Notes: generated by a model from the letters alone, not told the origin. A stretch of 5,978 nucleotides of DNA from Hyphomicrobiales bacterium (GCA_021775795.1 JAJFHB010000540.1:1-5978), one strand, 5' to 3'; positions 1 through 5,978 are shown, counted from the first letter of the stretch. A program made the numbers and translations.

Positions 1-828
1 GGTTGCGGCAAGACCACGGTTGGCAAGTCTGTTCTGCGCCTGGTGGAGGCGACTAAAGGCAGGGTTGCTTATGACGGCCACAGCCTGCTCGATCTGACAC
101 CAGCCGCTTTCAATGAGTATCGCCGGAAACTGCAGATCATCATGCAGGATCCAAGTTCCTCCCTCAATCCGCGCATGATCGTTCGAGATGCCATAGGGGA
201 GGGCCTTGAGACCTTCGGGATTGCCCGGGATATGGATGATCTGACGGAGAAGGTCGCGGATCTGATGCGGCTGGTGAGCCTCGATCCGGATACGATGCAC
301 CGATATCCGCACGAATTTTCCGGCGGGCAACGGCAGAGGATCTGTATCGCCCGTGCGCTGGCGCCGGGGCCCGAACTCATTATCTGCGATGAAGCAATTT
401 CCGCTCTTGATGTCTCAATCCAGGCACAGATTCTCAATCTGCTGCAACACCTGCAGGATGAAAGAGGTTTTACCTATCTTTTCATCACCCACGATCTCGG
501 TGTCGTGCGCTATTTCGCCGACAGGGTTGCTGTCATGTATTTGGGACGTATTGTTGAAGAGGGACCAACAGAGCGCATCTTTTCCGAGCCACGGCATCCC
601 TACACGCAAGCGCTTTTGGCATCGGCACCCTCCCTTGACCCCGATCGGCGCGGGGTGGAACCTGCAGCGCTGGGCGATGTCCCGTCACCGGCAAATCCGC
701 CGTCTGGCTGTCATTATCATCCGCGCTGTCTGCAACGCTTTGATCGTTGCGACAAGGAAGTGCCTGTTGAAGTGCAGTTCGCGGACGGTATGAGCCGCTG
801 TTTTCTTTCGGAAGATCAGAAGACTTAG
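1..828 (+). CDS. Peptide/nickel-type ABC importer ATP-binding subunit (DppF/OppF-like), 5' truncated
   Basis: This is the nucleotide-binding subunit of a Dpp/Opp-class importer. It hydrolyses ATP on the cytoplasmic face to drive uptake of di/oligopeptides or related solutes; the true substrate cannot be read from the ATPase. The window opens inside Walker A (GCGKTT, residues 1-6 of the 275 visible). About 50 N-terminal residues should lie upstream, giving the usual length near 325. Other motifs are the Q-loop Gln49 (MQDPSSSLNPR), signature FSGGQ at 106-110, Walker B LIICDEA with Glu131, D-loop SALD, and H-loop His164 (FITHD). The C-terminal oligo_HPY region starts at HPYTQALL (about 199) and has PSPANPPSGC, the layout of DppF. 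Its cysteines 237, 243, 250 and 267 are spaced C-x5-C-x6-C-x16-C, as in family members that carry a [4Fe-4S] cluster. The GTG at base 43 is internal, not a start. The gene is intact to its TAG stop, 4 bases from the end of the convergent gene. Family assignment is firm; DppF versus OppF is not. Confidence 0.95.
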   Translation, partial: GCGKTTVGKSVLRLVEATKGRVAYDGHSLLDLTPAAFNEYRRKLQIIMQDPSSSLNPRMIVRDAIGEGLETFGIARDMDDLTEKVADLMRLVSLDPDTMHRYPHEFSGGQRQRICIARALAPGPELIICDEAISALDVSIQAQILNLLQHLQDERGFTYLFITHDLGVVRYFADRVAVMYLGRIVEEGPTERIFSEPRHPYTQALLASAPSLDPDRRGVEPAALGDVPSPANPPSGCHYHPRCLQRFDRCDKEVPVEVQFADGMSRCFLSEDQKT

Positions 829-832
829 CACT

Positions 833-1639
833 CTAATATCCTGGCAACACCAGAACTTTTGGGTTCAGAGGCAAGTCCGCTTCCGAGAGGATGATGGTTG
901 CTTCGTCTGCAAGTTCGATCTCATAATCTGCCCCCATTCTTTCCAGAAACGCCTGCAGGGTGGACGTGCCGAAGTAGTGCATGGGGATGATGATGCTGGC
1001 GCGCAGGTCCCGGAGTACCTGCACCATGCTGTCATGGTCCATTGTGTAGGAGCCATCCACAGGCACGAATACAACATCGAGGCGGCCCACCCAGCCCAGG
1101 TGCTGAGCGGAGAGCTCATGATGCAAATGACCCAGGTGACCAAAGCACAGGCCTGCGAGTTCAAAGACAAAAATGGAGTTGCCGTCGGGCTCGGTGATGC
1201 CTTCCCAGGTGCGAATGTTGGTGGGGATGTTCCGGATCATCACATCATTGATGGTGAGGTTATGGTTTGCCGCTCCGCCATCCGGGTTCCATCCCCTCAA
1301 AACGTGCTCAATCGCCGGGTCAGGATAGTTGGTGAAGTGGGTTGAATGGGCCTTGTTCATGGTGACCACATTCGGCAACGGGCCGATGCCTGCATAGCCT
1401 GAATAGTCGGTGGCGATGATTACGCCGCCCGGGCTTTCAATGCGGAAGGTCGAATGGGTCACAAAGGTCAAGCGCACCTGCTTTTCTGACAGTTCCTGCT
1501 CGACCAGGGACGTGCGAATTGCCGGCGGCACAATGTCTGCCATGGCAAGGCAACGGCTTGCCTGGGCGTGGGCATTGTTGGGTGAGGCTGCGGTCAGAAA
1601 GCAAAGGAGAATGAATGCGAACGGGAGCAGGCGCTGCAT
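833..1639 (-). CDS. Exported metallo-beta-lactamase-fold protein with altered metal motifs
   Basis: Predicted 268-aa protein with a Sec signal peptide: MQRLLP, a hydrophobic core, then a likely signal peptidase I site after AHA near residue 25. It should act in the periplasm. The body resembles the Lactamase_B_3/UlaG-like branch of the MBL fold: an early strand THSTFRIE (61-68), IIATDYSG (74-81), NKAHSTHF (95-102), GHLGHLHH (167-174), PVDGSYTM (193-200) and IIPMHYF (217-223). The usual HxHxDH loop is replaced by KAHSTH, and the usual Asp of the later GD motif by His. Metal binding is plausible through His98, His101, His168, His171, His173 and His221, but is not the canonical set. I assign no substrate. 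The ATG at 1639 is chosen because AGAGGA sits 7 bases upstream and the signal peptide starts there; earlier in-frame starts to 1720 would bury it. The gene lies 88 bases behind the EamA gene and converges on the ABC ATPase gene. Fold is confident, enzymatic activity is not. Confidence 0.85.
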   Translation of the reverse strand: MQRLLPFAFILLCFLTAASPNNAHAQASRCLAMADIVPPAIRTSLVEQELSEKQVRLTFVTHSTFRIESPGGVIIATDYSGYAGIGPLPNVVTMNKAHSTHFTNYPDPAIEHVLRGWNPDGGAANHNLTINDVMIRNIPTNIRTWEGITEPDGNSIFVFELAGLCFGHLGHLHHELSAQHLGWVGRLDVVFVPVDGSYTMDHDSMVQVLRDLRASIIIPMHYFGTSTLQAFLERMGADYEIELADEATIILSEADLPLNPKVLVLPGY

Positions 1640-1652
1640 GGTTGGATCCTCT
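1637..1652 (-). promoter_or_regulatory. Ribosome binding site deciding the start of the MBL-fold gene
   Basis: On the minus strand AGAGGA is followed by 7 bases and ATG (1639-1637). The in-frame ATG 21 bases further upstream (at 1660) has no comparable purine tract, and starting there would put charged residues ahead of the signal peptide. Confidence 0.6.
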
Positions 1653-1675
1653 GTCTCCATTGGGTGGCTTGAGGG

Positions 1676-1703
1676 AGCATAGTCCAGTGCAGATGATTTA
1701 CAA
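1676..1703 (-). promoter_or_regulatory. Possible sigma70-type promoter for the MBL-fold gene
   Basis: In the 88-base gap between the EamA stop and the MBL start, the minus strand reads TTGTAA, 16 bases, then TATGCT. Each box matches 4 of 6 consensus bases. Transcription would begin about 30 bases before the ATG. It is a weak match by eye and the gene may instead be read from upstream. I see no convincing rho-independent terminator in this gap. Confidence 0.25.
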
Positions 1704-1727
1704 AAACCGGAACTGCCCAAATCCCGA

Positions 1728-2639
1728 TCAAACCTCCGCGAGTTTGTCCTGTCGTCGTTTCAACAGTTCAACCACCGATTCGACGAGGGCGGCGGCGCTA
1801 ATCAGCAGGATGCCGATGATTTCCCTGATGCCGAAATCGTCGCCTGACCACAAGGCTGCGGTGATCGTGCCGACGGTAATCTCCGTCATGAACAACAGAC
1901 CGGCCAGCCCCGGGCTGAGTTTTTGAGTGCCCCAAAAGGCTGTAAAAACGCCAGGCATCACGATGATGACGATGACGGGAACGAGCCATATGAGCTGCGG
2001 AAGCACAACCTGCAGGTCAGGCACTTCCTCAATGCCGGATATGGGGAGAAGGGCGATAAACACGGCGATTACAGCCCCCCAAACGAAATAAGAAAGTGTG
2101 TAATCGATGGCAGAGCCCTTCTTGTCACAGTGCATGAGCACGGCAGCAATTGCCCAGGCAATTCCGGAAATCAGGCCGAGCCAGTCGCCGACATTCTGGG
2201 GCAAGGGAATGCCGACATCGAAGCGGAAAATGACCAGGGCTCCAAAAAGCCCAAGGATCATGGCGAACGAGCGTGCAATCGTAATCCTCTCACCCAGCAC
2301 GGCGCGAGCGAGAAGGGTGCTCCAGAGTGGTGTCAGATAGTAGAGCAGCATGGCTCGAATGACGTCGGTGTAACCAATCGCTGCTGCGTAAGTCACGAGC
2401 GCGAGTGCTGCCATGAAGCCGATGGCATGGAGATACCAGCCACCAAACAGTAGTTGCCGCCATCGCCAGACAACAATGGGCAAAATGATGATTGTTGGTA
2501 TTACGTAGAAAACTGCCGTTGCCCAGGCGCCGGAGATGCCGGCATCAACCAACCCGCGCAGCGGCAGCCAGAAGAGGCCCCAGACAACCCCTGAGTAGGC
2601 GCAGGCGAGTTTGGCCAGTGTATCCGTGCGCAGTTGCAG
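1728..2639 (-). CDS. EamA/DMT-family ten-helix permease, apparent CTG start
   Basis: Inner-membrane protein of the drug/metabolite transporter superfamily; substrate unknown, members are mostly exporters of metabolites or amino acids. Ten hydrophobic segments are visible in two EamA repeats. Approximate positions from the CTG are: 9-28, 38-57, 68-89, 93-115, 124-139, 152-169, 179-199, 214-237, 244-264 and 272-292. LTPLWSTLLARAVLGERI (102-119) is the typical end of helix 4 with the Gly-Glu-Arg turn. The C-terminus is a short charged tail (KRRQDKLAEV). The frame is open upstream to a stop at 2744-2742 but has no ATG or GTG, and its only TTG (2552) falls after helix 1 (YSGVVWGLFWLPL). The CTG at 2639 has GGGAG 8 bases upstream, keeps helix 1 and gives 303 aa, the normal family length. 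The gene follows the LuxR-type gene by 29 bases, so co-transcription and coupled translation are likely. Family is firm; the start is inferred. Confidence 0.88.
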   Translation of the reverse strand: MQLRTDTLAKLACAYSGVVWGLFWLPLRGLVDAGISGAWATAVFYVIPTIIILPIVVWRWRQLLFGGWYLHAIGFMAALALVTYAAAIGYTDVIRAMLLYYLTPLWSTLLARAVLGERITIARSFAMILGLFGALVIFRFDVGIPLPQNVGDWLGLISGIAWAIAAVLMHCDKKGSAIDYTLSYFVWGAVIAVFIALLPISGIEEVPDLQVVLPQLIWLVPVIVIIVMPGVFTAFWGTQKLSPGLAGLLFMTEITVGTITAALWSGDDFGIREIIGILLISAAALVESVVELLKRRQDKLAEV

Positions 2640-2652
2640 CTTCCCAACTCCC
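2637..2652 (-). promoter_or_regulatory. Shine-Dalgarno and CTG start of the EamA gene
   Basis: The minus strand reads GGGAG, 8 bases, then CTG (2639-2637). This is the best-placed ribosome binding site before the first membrane helix, and no ATG, GTG or TTG is in frame between the upstream stop and that helix. It lies 17-32 bases past the stop of the LuxR-type gene, which would suit re-initiation by the same ribosomes. A sequencing error hiding a normal start is the alternative. Confidence 0.5.
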
Positions 2653-2668
2653 GCTAAGCCGGTATCGT

Positions 2669-3706
2669 TCAGTTTGTATCGTGGCGCGGCCCGATTGCCG
2701 CCTCGATGTACATGAGGAAAAGCTCGCGTTCGGTGGTGATGTCAAGCTTGCCGTAAATGCGGCGGCGATGGTTTTTGACGGTGCCACGCGTGAGACCCAA
2801 ACGCCCCGCAATGGATAAAGTCGGGTAGCCTTTCAGGATCAGTTTTACAATGTCCCGCTCCCGTGGCGTCAACGGTTCCTCGAATGGCAGGTTGGGTTGA
2901 TCAAACATTCCCTCGTTGGCTTCCGTGGCGGCAGATTGCGTGAGGGTCCAGACAACACGGTGAGGGTCATTGCTCAGTTTCTCAGACACCAGGGCCTGTG
3001 ATGGTGAGACGCGATGGTTTGTACTGCCTTCTCCATGTGGAGAGCTGGCCGCCTCGCGCTGTTGAGCGCGTATTGCTGCGGGCAGCCCTGTCCACATGGG
3101 CGTCGACCACAGGATGGCGCCGTCAGCGTCGGTCACGCTCATGATGTCCAGTGTGGCCGGCGATGCTTCGATGTCTTCGGGAGGAGCTGCAAAAAGCGTG
3201 CGGAGATGGGCGCGATAGAGATTTGCGATCAGCGGGTAAAGCGATGCCAGAAGAGATCGGTGACGCGGGCCGTAACGGCGGGTTGCGCTTTCATAGAAGA
3301 ACCCGAGGCCTGAACCCGCAAATCGTGGCAGGAAAAGGCCAATCTCATCCTTGATGCCGTTGTTGAACAAAAACTCGCGCACATATCGGTCGACTTTTCT
3401 GCGGCCGGTGGAGAGTTCACTCAAGGTAATGATGTCGACCTCGGGATTGTCTCGCCAGTAGAGGGAGTAGGGATCGATTTCACGGTAGAGGCGCGCATAG
3501 CTGTCGACGATTGTTTGCGGCATTTCGGCGGAGTAAGCGATCATGACCGGGGGCGCTGTGTATGAGTAGCGCGCCACGGACATCAGGTCATGGGGAAGCA
3601 ATGTTCCCATAAAATCGGCAAGAGCCTGTTCAAACCCAGCGCCACCCAGATGCTTGGTCAAAGAACCCAACTCGTTGCCGATTGTCTGCAGTTTCTGACT
3701 TTGCAT
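2669..3706 (-). CDS. LuxR-family helix-turn-helix transcriptional regulator
   Basis: Cytoplasmic DNA-binding regulator of about 345 aa. The C-terminal LuxR/GerE domain (about 279-336) begins LTPRERDIVKLILKGY and contains the recognition helix region LGLTRGTVKNHRRRIYGKL. The N-terminal part (about 20-175) looks like a GAF-type or autoinducer-like sensory fold, with the conserved-looking YREIDPYSLYW (75-85). I cannot align it convincingly with the acyl-homoserine-lactone pocket. It shows no receiver-domain phosphorylation motif, so an orphan small-molecule sensor is more likely than a two-component response regulator. A middle stretch (about 184-205, DIMSVTDADGAILWSTP) is PAS-like, followed by a polar linker. 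I prefer the ATG at 3706: an in-frame TTG at 3757 has no ribosome binding site and would lie only about 9 bases after the predicted transcription start. The Shine-Dalgarno before 3706 is weak (AGAG at long spacing). The gene sits between the transporter permease gene and the EamA gene on the same strand, suggesting local control of one or both. Confidence 0.88.
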   Translation of the reverse strand: MQSQKLQTIGNELGSLTKHLGGAGFEQALADFMGTLLPHDLMSVARYSYTAPPVMIAYSAEMPQTIVDSYARLYREIDPYSLYWRDNPEVDIITLSELSTGRRKVDRYVREFLFNNGIKDEIGLFLPRFAGSGLGFFYESATRRYGPRHRSLLASLYPLIANLYRAHLRTLFAAPPEDIEASPATLDIMSVTDADGAILWSTPMWTGLPAAIRAQQREAASSPHGEGSTNHRVSPSQALVSEKLSNDPHRVVWTLTQSAATEANEGMFDQPNLPFEEPLTPRERDIVKLILKGYPTLSIAGRLGLTRGTVKNHRRRIYGKLDITTERELFLMYIEAAIGPRHDTN

Positions 3707-3751
3707 CGACTGTGATCTCTGATCCGGTTTCGCCTTTTGCCCGTTTCCTGC

Positions 3752-3768
3752 CAGCAACGGACAGCAAC
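3752..3768 (-). repeat. Pair of 7-base direct repeats before the regulator gene, possible operator
   Basis: GTTGCTG occurs twice on the minus strand (3768-3762 and 3758-3752), 10 bases start to start, or one helical turn. The copies fall at the predicted transcription start of the LuxR-type gene, a position suited to autoregulation. A GCCGG/CTGGC pairing encloses them and could form a weak stem. Two copies of 7 bases may be chance. Confidence 0.25.
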
Positions 3769-3772
3769 CGGC

Positions 3773-3801
3773 CTTCTAAGTCACCGGGATGTGGGTGGCA
3801 A
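3773..3801 (-). promoter_or_regulatory. Candidate sigma70-type promoter for the LuxR-type gene
   Basis: In the 99-base gap after the permease stop, the minus strand has TTGCCA (5 of 6 consensus), exactly 17 bases, then TAGAAG (4 of 6). Transcription would start near 3766, leaving a leader of about 60 bases before the ATG at 3706. This fits an independent promoter for the regulator. No strong terminator for the permease operon is visible in the gap, so read-through is also possible. Confidence 0.4.
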
Positions 3802-3805
3802 TTTT

Positions 3806-5941
3806 CTATTTGAGCCCCAGAGCCAGTTTTCGTTTTTCGCTGAAACCTTGCAGGATGCGGTCAATCACCATGGCAATGAGGGCCATGGCAAGTCCGGCGA
3901 CTATGCCAGTTCCGGCATTGGCATCGCTTAGAGCGATGTAGATGCGTTGACCCAGACCTGTGGTCCCCACGAGAGCGGCGATAACGAGCATGCCAATGCC
4001 ATAGAGCACGGTCTGATTGAGGCCGAGCAGGATTTGCGGCACGGCCATTGGCAATTGCACCTGAACCAGAAGCTGCAATCGCGTGCATCCCATCATGCGG
4101 CCGGCCTCAACCACATCATGGGAAACCTGGCGAATGCCGTGCTCTGTGTAACGCGTTATCGGCACTATGGCGAAGGCGATAATTGCCAAAAGTGCAGTAA
4201 AATCCCCGACCTGAAACACCATGAGGATGGGTATCAGGAAGACAAATTGAGGGATGGTCTGAAGGGTGTCGTTAATCGGTCGCATGATCCAGGATGCCCA
4301 TTGGCTGCTGGCAGCGAGAATGCCCAGCGAGCCACCAACGACGAGACAAACCAGGATCGCCACGCCAACCAGATAAAGAGAAAGCATGGCGGGTGCCCAT
4401 AGACCCATCAGCAGTACAAAAAGCAAAGAGGGGACAGTGAACAACACGAGGCGCCGGCCGCCGGCGGTCCAGGATATCAATCCGGCGGCGGCGATGAACG
4501 TTGGCCAGGGAAGTCCGGTCAGACCAAAGTACAAAACGATGCCCACCACGGCGCTGCACACGGCCATGGCCCAGGATGCCCGCACAAAAGCAAAAACTGT
4601 CAGCATTGCCAAACCCGTCCAGTACAGGCTTTTGAGCAGCGGTGTAAATTCAAATCCCCAGGAAAAGGGCGATATGGTTTTGTCCAATCCGATCTTCAGG
4701 GGCAACATGACAAAGAACAGGAAATTGTTCTTGAGAAGCGTGGTGAGCCACCGCCAGTCCCGCGTGAGATCTGAAATCCAGCTGTTCATTTGCTTGGCCG
4801 GATCACAGACCCAGTCCAGCCCGGTAGAGGCGGCGAAACCACAACTCCAGTTCGTCGGGAATTTTGACATCCAATCGAAGACGAAGGAGAGGCCGACGAA
4901 AATTGCTGGAATAGCAATCAGGCCGATCCAGTAGCGCGGTTGTTTCCACCAAATTTCATGGCCGCCTGCCATTGAGGATTTTCGGTTGGCAAAACCAGAT
5001 GAAATTCGATCCATAACCATCGCAAGAAGAGCTATAACCAGGCCGGCAAGCAGGCTTTCGCCAAAGCGTGCCTTGCGCATCTGTGAAAGCACTTCCCAGC
5101 CGATATCATCAAAGCCGCCAATGATAGCAGCGATGATGACCATCGACAGACCAGCCATTGTGGTCTGGTTTACGCCAATGAGAAACTGATGCATGGCGGA
5201 TGGAACCTTGACGCGCCAGAAAAGTTGCCGGGCGCTTGCACCACACATCCGACCGGCTTCGACAATTGCTTCAGGGATTGTGTCAAGGCCAAGAAGAACA
5301 TTTCGCACCATGGGCGGCGTGGCGAAAATCAGGCTGGCAATCATCCCGACCACGGGGCCAAACCCAAACAAAAGCAATATGGGTATGAGATAGGCGAAAG
5401 CCGGCACGGTCTGCATCAGATCGAGCAACGGCATCAGAAAGCGGCGTGCCTTATCAGAACTGTGGCCAAAGACACCAAGCCAGAAACCGAGCAGGATGGC
5501 GCCGGGAACGGATATGCCGACCAGGGCGAGCGTATTCATGCTCTCCAGCCAGTAGCCGCTCATGACCATGTAAAACAGTGCAACTGCTGTAAAAACAGCG
5601 AGGCGCCAGCCACTGCTGAAGTAGGCGACGGCACAGAAAAGAGCGAGAGTTGCCGCCCATGGCATGGCCTGCAGAAGCCATTGCAGGCCGCCCATCGGGT
5701 ATTCCAGCACAAAGGCCAAGGCACGGAAAATGAATTTGAAACTGTCGATGAACCAGGCCGCAGCAGCGTTGATCCAATCGGGCAGGGGAATGACCAGTGT
5801 TTCAGGAAATTCAACCACCCAGGGTGCCCACGGCTTGAGTGCGGCCAGGATCAGGGTCGCCGTGATGATGGCGAGCCACAACAGACAGACAGGGTTTTTC
5901 AAGGCTGCCCTCAGTTTTTGCCCGTTATCAGCTTTTGTCAT
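3806..5941 (-). CDS. Glycine betaine/proline-type ABC transporter permease, two ProW-like domains fused
   Basis: Inner-membrane permease of 711 aa, about twice a single ProW. It carries two BPD_transp_1 domains in tandem, so one chain could form the whole channel. Domain 1 (roughly 140-320) has LLDLMQTVPAFAYLIPI and the EAA loop EAGRMCGASARQL...KVPSA (228-249). Domain 2 (roughly 530-705) has DTLQTIPQFVFLIPI and the EAA loop EAGRMMGCTRLQL...QLPMA (612-633). Both EAA loops keep the Gly and the Pro that dock on the ATPase. Each half starts with a hydrophobic helix and an external loop before the core; the second loop holds Cys367 and Cys379. The substrate is probably a quaternary amine or proline-like osmolyte by family resemblance; carnitine, choline or others cannot be excluded. 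I chose the ATG at 5941 because AGGG lies 8 bases upstream. The ATG at 5947 has it only 2 bases away, and the frame is open to the window edge. The ATPase is expected just beyond the edge and the binding protein elsewhere. The LuxR-type gene follows. Confidence 0.92.
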   Translation of the reverse strand: MTKADNGQKLRAALKNPVCLLWLAIITATLILAALKPWAPWVVEFPETLVIPLPDWINAAAAWFIDSFKFIFRALAFVLEYPMGGLQWLLQAMPWAATLALFCAVAYFSSGWRLAVFTAVALFYMVMSGYWLESMNTLALVGISVPGAILLGFWLGVFGHSSDKARRFLMPLLDLMQTVPAFAYLIPILLLFGFGPVVGMIASLIFATPPMVRNVLLGLDTIPEAIVEAGRMCGASARQLFWRVKVPSAMHQFLIGVNQTTMAGLSMVIIAAIIGGFDDIGWEVLSQMRKARFGESLLAGLVIALLAMVMDRISSGFANRKSSMAGGHEIWWKQPRYWIGLIAIPAIFVGLSFVFDWMSKFPTNWSCGFAASTGLDWVCDPAKQMNSWISDLTRDWRWLTTLLKNNFLFFVMLPLKIGLDKTISPFSWGFEFTPLLKSLYWTGLAMLTVFAFVRASWAMAVCSAVVGIVLYFGLTGLPWPTFIAAAGLISWTAGGRRLVLFTVPSLLFVLLMGLWAPAMLSLYLVGVAILVCLVVGGSLGILAASSQWASWIMRPINDTLQTIPQFVFLIPILMVFQVGDFTALLAIIAFAIVPITRYTEHGIRQVSHDVVEAGRMMGCTRLQLLVQVQLPMAVPQILLGLNQTVLYGIGMLVIAALVGTTGLGQRIYIALSDANAGTGIVAGLAMALIAMVIDRILQGFSEKRKLALGLK

Positions 5942-5978
5942 TGTCATCGCCCTGGAGGGATGCAAGGCCGGTGACAAC
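5928..5978 (-). CDS. Possible C-terminal tail of the upstream ATP-binding subunit (partial)
   Basis: From the window edge the minus strand reads 16 codons, VVTGLASLQGDDNDKS, then TGA at 5930-5928. This stop overlaps the start of the permease gene by 14 bases. ProV-type ATPases are normally encoded immediately before ProW-type permeases and such overlaps are common. The fragment is too short to identify by sequence; the call rests on position and the absence of a stop only. Confidence 0.3.
   Translation of the reverse strand, partial: VVTGLASLQGDDNDKS
5939..5953 (-). promoter_or_regulatory. Ribosome binding site deciding the permease start
   Basis: AGGG (5953-5950 on the minus strand) is 8 bases before the ATG at 5941 and only 2 before the ATG at 5947. 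Spacing favours the downstream ATG. The site lies inside the possible tail of the preceding gene, which would couple translation of the two. Confidence 0.45.

Noticed and set aside
353..793. 146-codon plus-strand frame inside the ABC ATPase gene
   Set aside because: It overlaps the motif-bearing frame of the ATPase completely and encodes nothing recognisable.
837..862. Hairpin CTGG-CAACA-CCAG followed by AACTTTT as terminator of the ABC ATPase gene
   Set aside because: The stem is only 4 base pairs, lies inside the opposing coding region and has a short broken T-run; too weak to call.
1640..1720. N-terminal extension of the MBL protein to an in-frame start at 1720 or ATG at 1660
   Set aside because: It would place 7 to 27 polar residues before an obvious signal peptide, and the best ribosome binding site serves the ATG at 1639.
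1923..2453. 176-codon plus-strand open frame opposite the EamA gene
   Set aside because: Its composition (many H, N, D, G, E) is the typical shadow of a hydrophobic protein on the other strand; no domain or ribosome binding site seen.
3707..3757. TTG start at 3757 for the LuxR-type gene
   Set aside because: It has no Shine-Dalgarno and would leave a leader of about 9 bases from the predicted promoter. The ATG at 3706 is favoured, though not proven.
5189..5974. 261-codon open frame on the plus strand opposite the permease
   Set aside because: It is antisense to a well-conserved membrane protein. Its product is low-complexity polar sequence rich in H, Q, G and K with no recognisable domain, as expected from the complement of hydrophobic codons.

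Overview
The window looks like chromosomal DNA of an alphaproteobacterium. This rests on moderately high GC by eye, alphaproteobacterial-style DppF/OppF and ProW-type transport proteins, and dense packing with almost no non-coding space. I cannot name a genus from the sequence alone. No RNA gene, insertion sequence, CRISPR array or phage gene was seen, and no stretch over 100 bases lacks a gene or a short intergenic region.

Layout, left to right. (1) The left end is the last 275 codons of a plus-strand ATPase of a peptide/nickel-type (Dpp/Opp) ABC importer; the window cuts it inside Walker A. (2) Four genes on the minus strand converge on it with a 4-base gap. In their own reading order from the right edge they are: a fused two-domain permease of the glycine betaine/proline (ProW) class, 711 aa; a LuxR-type helix-turn-helix regulator, 345 aa; a ten-helix EamA/DMT permease, 303 aa if read from a CTG start; and an exported metallo-beta-lactamase-fold protein, 268 aa. 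(3) At the extreme right edge a second minus frame ends in a TGA overlapping the permease start. It may be the tail of the partner ATP-binding subunit.

How the genes may work together (inference). The right-hand operon probably imports a quaternary amine or similar compatible solute. The LuxR-type protein lies 99 bases downstream, with a plausible promoter of its own, and could control the transporter, the EamA permease behind it, or both. The EamA gene is 29 bases behind the regulator and looks translationally coupled to it. The secreted MBL-fold protein has a gap with a possible promoter and may be a separate unit. The plus-strand Dpp/Opp ATPase belongs to a different operon that lies mostly outside the window.

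Points that most deserve a second look: the apparent CTG start of the EamA gene, since any start limited to ATG/GTG/TTG loses its first membrane helix; the substituted metal-binding motifs of the MBL-fold protein; and the tandem permease with a cysteine pair in only one of its two external loops.
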